A stretch of DNA of 64,000 nt from Acanthosepion lycidas (Eukaryota > Mollusca > Cephalopoda > Sepiida > Sepiidae). Under the pieces are notes generated by a model. That model made no database searches and was not told where the DNA came from. It saw nothing but the letters and a program-made list of their open reading frames with translations. The stretch lies in NCBI GenBank assembly GCA_963932145.1, contig OZ010572.1, positions 849,582 to 913,581 on the forward strand, given 5' to 3'. Made by a program: the position numbers and the translations under genes. Position 1 is the stretch's first letter; each line of letters starts with the position of its first letter. This document shows positions 56,978 to 64,000 of this stretch, in pieces.

Positions 56978-59099
56978 TTTCTCGTTGATCAAACTCATTA
57001 GAGAAAAAATGCTCTACGATTTTATTTGGCACGAAATCAGATGTCCAGTTTTTCTGTCTTCTGACAGTTCAAGTTTCGAAAAGCTGATTTGTCTAAAATC
57101 CAAAAATATTATTTGCAAATACGACCCAAATTCATTTATACAGTTTCCATTAATTGGAATCATTAAAATGTTTTTTACATTCGTTTAGAACCAGATTATT
57201 GCATTCACTGACTTACTTTTTTTCATCTTGTTTTCGTTTTTGATGATATTACAAAGAATTTGCTGCTGCTGTTTCGGTTTTGCTTTCCTTTGTTGTTATT
57301 CAATCCATTGAATTATTTATTTATCTTTCTTTCTGAAAGATAAAGAAAGATAATCAAATCGGTTGTATGAATTCCGATCTCAGGTGGCTCACGGATCCAC
57401 CTAAGATAGGAATTCATGTCACCGATTTTCCAACCGAATAAACAGCAATAAGCAGCTTCGAATCACGTGAAAAGCAAACAAATCAGCGAGGTGGTCTTCA
57501 TTCGAAAAAGCTGGCGGCAAAACTTAATAAAATCAGTTTCCTATTGTTAAACTCTCGACACCTTTGTGCGCTCGGGATTCCAACCTTACGAAATAACATT
57601 TTTCTAATTTAAATCTCGTTAAATGTTGCTTTTTAAGCATAAAACCTCTTGAATGAAAGTTGATCTCATCTCCATTGCAAATAAGCACTCATGCCGTCCG
57701 TGCGACATTCCTATTTCGTAAGTGAATAAAGAACTTTTTTTACATGTCAGTTTGGCTTACACGTCATTTAGTCGATATTTAAATTGACTCTTAGCGTACA
57801 TACAGAGAAACATTGTTTCAAATCCTTTTTATATTGTCCTTCTTTAAGTTTGACTAGTAACTTACATGCTACCACCTTCCTCATTTTGTATAAAAGTGAA
57901 ATACAATCTTTCTCCACTCGCCATCTTACTATGGACTGAGGTGAGTTAAGTCTGTTTGCACATTATTAACCAACATCAGTAGTCAGTGTTTAAATCCAAT
58001 TAAAAGCAAATATTTCTATTTTCTCGGCAACCAACCATCCCCAACTAGTAGGATTGATGTTGCTCGATCACCCGACATATATGTTTCCCTCATCTGATGA
58101 TATTATCTTATATCTTTGTTTCTTGTCAAATGAGATAAGGCTTTAGTCATCACACCCTTCCCGTGACTCTTCTTAAAATAATCAAGGGAACGCACTGAAA
58201 CATCAATCAGGAGATTCTTACGGAGAGATACTCGCTTCCAAAGCTAGAATTATTTGTCGTGCTTTGTTGCCCGAGGAAGAAGAATCCGTTAATTTCGCAA
58301 GGTTCTGATATCAGTTTGAAATTCTTTGAAATTCACTAAGCTTACCATAGTATAAAACAAAACCAAATGGAGTGGATATGGTTGGAAGATTGTGTTGTAA
58401 GAATCTTCTACGTGAAATGAGATTGACTTCCTTGAAATGTTAATATTCGAAATTGTTTTTTAATGCATTCTGACCACTGATTCCAGTGGAAAATATATTT
58501 CCTTGGTCAGTGTATTATTTTTTAAATAGAATTTTTTATAAATATATACATTTTCTTCACCAAGACAAAAATATTTGCTTTCAAAACCGTTTTTCTTTTA
58601 TCTTTTTTATCTGTATTTTTTATGATGCCTTAATTAAAATACTAGTATTTTCTGATTTATATGCGGAAAAGTAAAACCTTTGTTTATAAACGAAACCCAA
58701 AACCTGTTTGTGAATTGTTTGAATTTTACTCGAGTTATTTTTTGAAAATATCGATGAAAATTCTATTTCTTCCGTTATTAATTTTGCTACTAAATGGTGT
58801 TTATATACATAAGCGTTTGAATTGTTTTGTTGTTGTTAAAAAGGATTCCGCTTCAATCTCATAAAAATGAATTATTTGAATTTAATTTGAGAAGCACGAA
58901 TGCAATATTTTACAAGTTCATATTCTCGCCTATTTTTCCAATACACACTCCAACCTTTTTCATTACTTTCAAAACGGGCTCCCAAAGCCTTGATTCTTAT
59001 CAGAAATAAGAATATATTTTCAGACTAACAAGAGCTGGAAAATATAAAAAGGAATTCCTCCACCATTATTCTTTCCAACGGTGTCATGAAGTCTAGGGG
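55951..59099. other. AT-rich intergenic with microsatellite and inverted repeat
   Basis: AC repeats at 56895-56940 join TA at 56942-56976. Inverted repeats occur at 57319-57352 and 57357-57427. No gene recognised. A 26-base word at 58946-58971 recurs, slightly changed, at 59118-59144. Confidence 0.55.
57357..57427. repeat. Imperfect inverted repeat, 31-bp arms, 9-base loop
   Basis: Arms 57357-57387 and 57397-57427 pair at most positions (AATCGGT...ATGAATTCC...AGGTGG). A second short hairpin, 57319-57352 (TTATCTTTCTTT), lies immediately upstream, so two foldback units are adjacent. Confidence 0.8.
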
Positions 59100-59760
59100 G
59101 AAACCTCCCAGCTTGTTCACTCCAACCTTTTTTAATTACTTTCAGTGAGAATTCGGCCCACCGTCTGTGAGGTCGGCGATAGAGAGCACCAGTCAACTTC
59201 GGAACCACTTGCAACCAAAGAAGAACTGCCTATTAAAGGGCTGTCGAGAACGAACGTCGGCCCACTATTAAAGACCAGTTGAAAGCTGCCTCCTTTCACC
59301 TACAAGACTATTGTCGTCGACCTACGAACTCACTCAACTGCAAAATTCCTATATCTACCAACATTTTCCTACTCTACTAGAACTGTGAAGAAAACTGTGA
59401 GTGTTTCTAACCATTAACAAAATTCTACTCGCTTAAAGAACTTTTAGGCACTCGGAGAAAAATTTTGAGCAAGCCTTTTTTCTATTATGAACATTTTCTC
59501 TTCCCTTAAAGAACTTTTTCTTCTCTCTTTCTTTCTCTTCTAATTGTCTATCTCTTTACCCTTTTTTTTTCTGTATATATAAATAAACACTTTCTTCTTT
59601 TATTGTTGCACACCAAGCAGGAGTTTTTCTTTATTCGCCCGCGCCTAAAAGAGATAGTTTGTCCGCTCTAATCTTGCTGTTTTATTCGCGTTTTGTCGCA
59701 ATTTTTTAACCTCAGCCCTTCGATGTGGGAAAATCGGGACAAATTTCCCATAATTTTGCT
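59100..59760 (+). promoter_or_regulatory. Putative 5' LTR and leader of the BEL/Pao element
   Basis: TATATATAAATA at 59573-59585 (TATA-box-like), overlapped by AATAAA at 59582-59587, then a GC/CpG-containing stretch (CGCCCGCGCC at about 59637), precede the Gag ATG by about 400 bases. This is where a BEL LTR promoter and R/U5 region should be. LTR edges and the tRNA primer-binding site could not be fixed. Confidence 0.4.
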
Positions 59761-59984
59761 CAAAATATTGTGTGTGTGTGCTACTAAGTACAACATATTT
59801 GTTTTCTTTTTGAACACTCTAGTTCTCGGTGTGTGCATTAAGTGGAAGAATTTGTTTAGGATATACATAATTTCTTTCCTTTAAGTGAACAATTGTTTTA
59901 GTGGTTCTCTTTTCTTTTCTGGATATTTTTACAGAGTTTGGGGAATTTTGTAGTTAAAATCAGACAGTATATACATCTTTCAAA

Positions 59985-61280
59985 ATGTCCACTATTTTGG
60001 GTTTAACCAGAAAACTAGCCAAAAGTCATTTAAGCGCAATATAGTTATTACTCTTGATGTTCTGAAAAAACAAAAAAAAAGGTAGTTGGGATTACTTTAA
60101 TTCAATAAGGGGTGACATTTCTCAATGGTTAGCTACGGTGGATGAAATCAACGGGGAGATAGCAGATATATACCATGCTAATGAAGTTGATGAGGAGAAG
60201 TGCTAAACGGAAACACACATTGAAATAAAGTTCTGCCCTGAGTTTAAGCGGGAACTAGATAAATTAGAGCCTAATTTTCCGAAGAATTCTTCTCCTATCA
60301 CGGCTAGGAATGATGAGAATACAAATAACCCACAGTCCTTCCCATTTATCCCCAAGTTGAAGTCCTGCATTTTCAGCTACAAGGACTGTGATAAGGATAA
60401 ATTTGCTTTCAAAAAATTGTGTGGCTAATGGTAAGTGTTAAAGCTGTGAAGCTACAGTATCTGCGAGGATATTTAACCGGGTACGCCATGCAAATAACGC
60501 AACACTTAATTATCAATGACGATAACTACGATTCCGCCATACAAATATTAAAGGAAGAATTTTTAGACAATGAATTTATTGTCGCTAAAATATTCAGGCA
60601 GATCAATGATTCCAAGCCTGACATGGACTCCGATTAAGTTGGGGTGAAGCAATTTCTTACTAAAATACGAGCTGATCTGTTTGAGTTAAGAAGTTCATTC
60701 GATTTGGATTTCCTTTAAGAGAATTCTCCTGGAAATAAATATTTGAGCTTTGTTGTATTTTCAAAACTGCCAGTATCTTTTAAAAGATTGCGTTGAAGCA
60801 AATTATCCTTCTTTATCACAAATTTTTGCAAACTATAGTTGTTATCAAGACCCTTGTAATTACAAAAAATAAGTCATATAATAGTACTAACAATAATAGC
60901 AATAGTGTAAATAGCCCTGGAAAAAAACTAAGATTCACGATTGGACTACAAAGGTCCGTAATTCTAGTCAGAATAAAAAGCGTACTTTGGAAAACTTTGA
61001 TGTCAACACAAGGAGTAGTAGTAATCTTCCGAAACGTAAATTCTGTGATAAAGTAAAACATTCAAGTACTAAATGATCCAAATATCCTTCCCTAGAGTCC
61101 AGATTGGATAGGTGTAAGGACATAAAGTTATGCTTACTTTGCATGAGTAGGAAACATTGCAAAGATGAATGTAGAGGAAGGAATAATAAATTAAACATTG
61201 AATGTAAGTTCTGTAACTCGAGGAGCCATATATGTATGTTATGCCCCCTTAAGTTTAGAAGTAAACCCTCTACGACTAAT
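59985..61280 (+). pseudogene. BEL/Pao gag relic
   Basis: From the ATG at 59985 (MSTILGLTRKLAKS) the frame soon meets a stop near 60042. The reading continues in other frames through DISQWLATVDEINGEIADIY (about 60111-60170) and a helical region KLQYLRGYLTGYAMQITQHL (about 60447-60507). NYDSAIQILKEEFLDNEF (about 60525-60579) follows, which is the DUF1759-like capsid part. A cysteine-rich segment at 61131-61250 (CLLCMSRKHCKDEC, then CKFCNSRSHICMLC) stands for the zinc-binding region. Gag would form the particle core that packages the element RNA. At least four stops or frame changes make it non-functional. Confidence 0.75.
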
Positions 61281-61282
61281 AT

Positions 61283-61690
61283 GTGTCTCTAAATACACAG
61301 TCAGGGCAGCCTAATTTTCTTCTGTCAGTGGTCTGTCTATCTGTCAGCAGTGGTGGCAGAATACATAAATTCAGCTGTCTAGTGGACACGGGAAGCCAGA
61401 GGTCTTATTTCTCAAAATCAGTTTTGAGGAGACTAAAGTGTGAGGACTACTACGTTGCCCCTGTTAATTATGAAGTAAGGACTTTTTTGGGTTCTCAGCT
61501 CAAAAGATTGAGGGAGGCGAAATTTGATATAGGATTTCCCAATGGTACTCGTTCCCTCCCACTTTTAATTGATAACCAATTTAATATCAGGTTTGATGTT
61601 GATTGTTTTCATCTGATAACTAAAAACCTGAAAAATCTAAACTTTAAGTTGGCTGGAAAATTTGCTAAAATACAGATACCATTCTGTTGC
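61283..61690 (+). pseudogene. BEL/Pao aspartic protease region
   Basis: The frame contains KFSCLVDTGSQRSYFSKSVL (about 61358-61417). DTGS is the active-site triad plus Ser of retroelement aspartic proteases, followed by the usual hydrophobic segment. VNYEVRTFLGSQLKRL follows at about 61466-61513. It would process the Gag-Pol polyprotein. The frame leaves the main reading near 61690, and the next part (HGLFGVDSIQFMKPMYLIKC, from 61687) is in another frame, indicating a frameshift. Confidence 0.8.
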
Positions 61691-62160
61691 ATGGTTTGTT
61701 CGGGGTGGATTCGATACAGTTCATGAAGCCTATGTATCTCATAAAATGCATGAGTGGTACAGCATGGAAACTTCCCGATGAAATCATTCCCTTTGAAAAT
61801 GTTAATAATTTCTTATATCCGAACCAAATTATCCTTCCTGGAAAAGGGCAGAAAGGTGCAGATAGCAATTTCTATGCTATTGTTTCTAAATACTCTTCAG
61901 TCTCGCGTCTTATATTAACTTTGTTTTAGAACCTAAAAAGGGACACGTTGATCCATTTTTCGATACGTTTGAAGAAAGTTGCGTGGAATGTAACTTGGAT
62001 GAAATGTTTAGTATGGAAGCATTGGGTTTGCCCAGCGAAGAAGATGGTGTGAGTGATTATGACAGGCTGAAGATTATGGACTTCGAGAGATCTATAGAAT
62101 TTTTGAGATAATTCATATTTTGTAAAGTTACCTTGGATAGCAGAAAGAATCATTTCCGTA
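61690..62160 (+). pseudogene. Protease-RT linker of the BEL/Pao polyprotein
   Basis: GVDSIQFMKPMYLIKC and LPDEIIPFENVNNFLYPNQI (about 61770-61829) run to a stop near 61929. In another frame comes PKKGHVDPFFDTF-like, then SVECNLDEMFSMEALGLPSE (about 61979-62040) and DYDRLKIMDFE (about 62059-62090), a conserved acidic linker before the RT. Two frame changes are needed. Confidence 0.65.
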
Positions 62161-62850
62161 CCTTCGAATTATGCTGTAGCTCTTGGCGTATTGAATACAG
62201 TTATTAAAACCTTAGAAAAGCGAAATCTGCTTGACAAATATGCCAAGGTGTTTCGGGAGCAGGGGGAGAAAGGGAAAATAGAAAAGATTCGGGTTACCCT
62301 CCATAATTTCAATGATTATATATGGATTCCCTACAGACCTGTTTTTAAAACCGAAGATCAAACCACGACTAAGATAAGACTTGTTTTTAACTGTTCTCTT
62401 AAAACTAAAACAGGGTACTCCTTAAACGAAGCAGCCTACCATGGAATAAATCTAATGGAAGACATGCTAAAACTATTATTGTTGTTTCGATCCAACAAAT
62501 GTTTTACTCGCTGACATTAGGAAGGCTTTCCTGATGATTGAACTTAGCTTGGAAGAGGACAAAAATAGATGCTGTTTTTTATAAAGGAAGGGAGCAGATT
62601 AGTTTATTTTAGATACAACACTCTCTTATTCGGGTTTAATGCTAGTCCTTTTATTTTAAATTATGTCATCAAGCATCATGCTAGTAAATTCCCTGATGAT
62701 TAATGCACCGACATGCTGAAGAACAATTTCTACGTGGACAACCTACTTAAAATCTGTAATTCCTCTCAAAAATTGATGTATCTCTACAGGGAGTCAATGG
62801 ATAGAATGGAAGAAGGAAACTTTTTCCTTAGATTTTGTAATACTAATTGC
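62160..62850 (+). pseudogene. BEL/Pao reverse transcriptase domain
   Basis: The RT starts around NYAVALGVLNTVIKTLEKRN (62168-62227), then WIPYRPVFKT (about 62320-62350), RLVFNCSLKT (62380-62410) and motif A ADIRKAFLMIELSL (from about 62510). NTLLFGFNASPFILNY follows (about 62618-62665), and FYVDNLL (about 62729-62750) is the catalytic box with the YVDN variant usual in this group. A frameshift near 62500 separates the first part from motif A, stops lie near 62580, and a frame change near 62703 precedes the well-open final part (62713 onward). Confidence 0.82.
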
Positions 62851-63585
62851 GAGTATCTGAAAAACCGCACGATTGCAGATAGCAACTATACTGAGCATGG
62901 CTGTCAGTTGGATAAGGTCCTGGGATATAGATATTATCTAGTCAGGGATATCTTGTGCTCGGCTGGCAGCTATATTAATTCTGAAGCCAATACAAAAAGA
63001 AAGGTATTGTCTCAAATATCTAGTGTTTTGGACCCTATGTCGCTGTGTCTTCCTCTGACAATTAGGGGTAGAATTTTAATGAGTGATCTATGTAAACTGA
63101 AGTTGCCTTGGGATGACGTTATCCCATCAGAACCCCAGCAAGTTTGGAACAGCTTGTCTAAAGACCTCAATCGTCTTAAGGAATTACATTTCCCCAGATG
63201 CGCGATAGATGAATCAGTTCCAGCTGAACTGGACTTATTCTGCGATGCCTCGAAAAAGGCATATGGGTTTACTACTTATGCTGTGCAGAATAACAAATCG
63301 AACTTAGTTTTTGCTAAGGCCAAAGTGGTTCCCATTAAGTCCAGATCCTTACCCACTCTGGAATTGATGGCTGTGTTCTTAGCTATTAAATGGCTTGATT
63401 GTAATCTGAAAGCATTTTCCACTGCATGTGTTAAAAGTGTTAACATTGCAGTGGATACTCAAGTGTTGTTGTCTTGGTTGTTGTCTAGTAACAATAACAT
63501 TAAAACTAAGAATCAATTCGTTAAGAATAGACTCAAGCATATTTTTAAATCCCTAGAAGATCTGTGGTCTGATTATGGATTATAG
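62713..63585 (+). pseudogene. BEL/Pao RT C-terminus and RNase H, long open segment
   Basis: The longest intact stretch of the element, 290 codons. It includes YVDN, RESMDRMEEGNFFLR, a connection region (VLGYRYYLVRDI) and NTKRKVLSQISSVLDPMSLC (about 62991-63050). RNase H follows, with DLFCDASKKAYGF (about 63235-63273) carrying the first catalytic Asp, TLELMAVFLAIKWL (about 63355-63396) the Glu, and NIAVDTQVLLSWL (about 63442-63480) the next Asp. A TAG at 63583 interrupts it. RNase H would degrade the RNA of the RNA/DNA hybrid during reverse transcription. Confidence 0.85.
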
Positions 63586-64000
63586 GTTAAGTTCAAGTAT
63601 GTGCCTTCCTTGCAGAATCCCAGCGATTTAATCACTAGAGGTCTAAACTTTGACAAATTCAAACAGAACTTTAAATTTTGGATTTCTGGCCCTACCTGGC
63701 CTTTTGGAAGATCCTGTGGCTTGGCCGTAGAGTAGCTTGAGTTGCCACAATGACGAAAGCAGGGTTATTGTTCATCGCGAAGTGCATCACAATACTAGTT
63801 CTATTCATTTGAACGAACCTATTGTAGATTTAGCCAAATATTCTAAGTTGTCTAAATTAGTAAGAGTAACTGTTGCAGTGTTTAAGTTTATAAATATGTT
63901 GAAGCATTCTGATGCTGACCCCAAACATTCTGCAAAGGCATATCTCTTTAAATTAATGCAATGACAATATTTTGATAGAAAAATACAATATCTCAAAAAT
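63586..64000 (+). pseudogene. Start of BEL/Pao integrase region, cut by window edge
   Basis: FKYVPSLQNPSDLITRGLNF at about 63591-63650, then WISGPTWPFG, is the conserved NPADL...TRG and W-GP-WL step between RNase H and integrase in this group. After a frameshift near 63730 the frame reads EPIVDLAKYSKLSKLVRVT (about 63807-63863) and then ADPKHSAKAYLFKLMQ to 63964. The zinc-binding and DDE core motifs lie beyond the window. Confidence 0.7.

Larger units (their letters stand above)
59100..64000 (+). mobile_element. BEL/Pao LTR retrotransposon, decayed, truncated by the window edge
   Basis: The order leader/LTR, Gag (DUF1759-like, zinc-knuckle-like), aspartic protease, RT with YVDN, RNase H and the start of integrase identifies the BEL/Pao group. 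All parts lie on the plus strand, and several stops and frameshifts break the polyprotein. The 3' part of integrase and the 3' LTR are beyond position 64000. The 5' boundary is uncertain because no second LTR is available for comparison. Confidence 0.85.

Overview
This window looks like non-coding, repeat-dominated DNA from an animal genome. It is AT-rich, carries long (TA)n, (GATA)n, (TC)n, (AC)n and (CAT)n microsatellites, and has relics of many retroelement classes: at least three non-LTR (LINE) lineages, reverse transcriptase/GIY-YIG Penelope-like elements, one BEL/Pao LTR element, Tc1/mariner-type DNA transposons with a MITE, and tRNA- and 5S-headed SINE-like pieces. The combination, and the style of the LINE and BEL proteins, points to a mollusc and most likely a cephalopod such as an octopus. 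That assignment is inference from recalled protein style, not from any search.

I find one convincing host gene: an intronless class A G-protein-coupled receptor on the minus strand (19958 down to 18999, 319 residues from the first ATG). It has seven hydrophobic segments, but the DRY motif reads LQR and NPxxY reads NICLY. Everything else that reads as protein is a degraded mobile element. No CRISPR, operon, complete tRNA gene or complete rRNA gene is visible.

Layout. 1-3.1 kb: a minus-strand reverse transcriptase relic, TA arrays enclosing a hammerhead-like PLE-type terminal block, two inverted repeats and a tRNA-type SINE. 5.6-7.2 kb: a minus-strand RTE-like LINE. 9.1-10.1 kb: a Jockey/CR1-like LINE. 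11.07-11.95 kb: a Tc1/mariner-type element inserted in a TA array, with terminal repeats and a broken transposase. 14.1-18.7 kb: two Jockey/CR1-like copies, a restriction-like-endonuclease LINE tail and a mariner fragment. 19.0-20.0 kb: the receptor. 27.8-30.6 kb: the youngest-looking Jockey/CR1-like LINE followed by an RTE-like LINE. 32.45 kb: a 5S-derived piece. 34.7-35.65 kb: a near-perfect 256-bp palindrome, a TA array and a Penelope-like C-terminal relic. 41.1-42.4 kb: small LINE and SINE pieces. 44.4 kb: a second hammerhead-like block. 45.5-47.1 kb: two LINE pieces in permuted order. 51.66-51.83 kb: a MITE with TA target duplications. 52.9-53.5 kb and 55.5-55.95 kb: more LINEs. 59.1-64.0 kb: a BEL/Pao retrotransposon (leader/LTR, Gag, protease, RT, RNase H, start of integrase) that runs off the right edge.

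The observations I find most worth following are the hammerhead-like cores at 1337-1408 and 44395-44480 together with their inverted or palindromic relatives, the large palindrome at 34741-34996, the MITE whose terminal sub-motif recurs five times, and the non-canonical GPCR. I see no strong evidence of a wholly new functional system.
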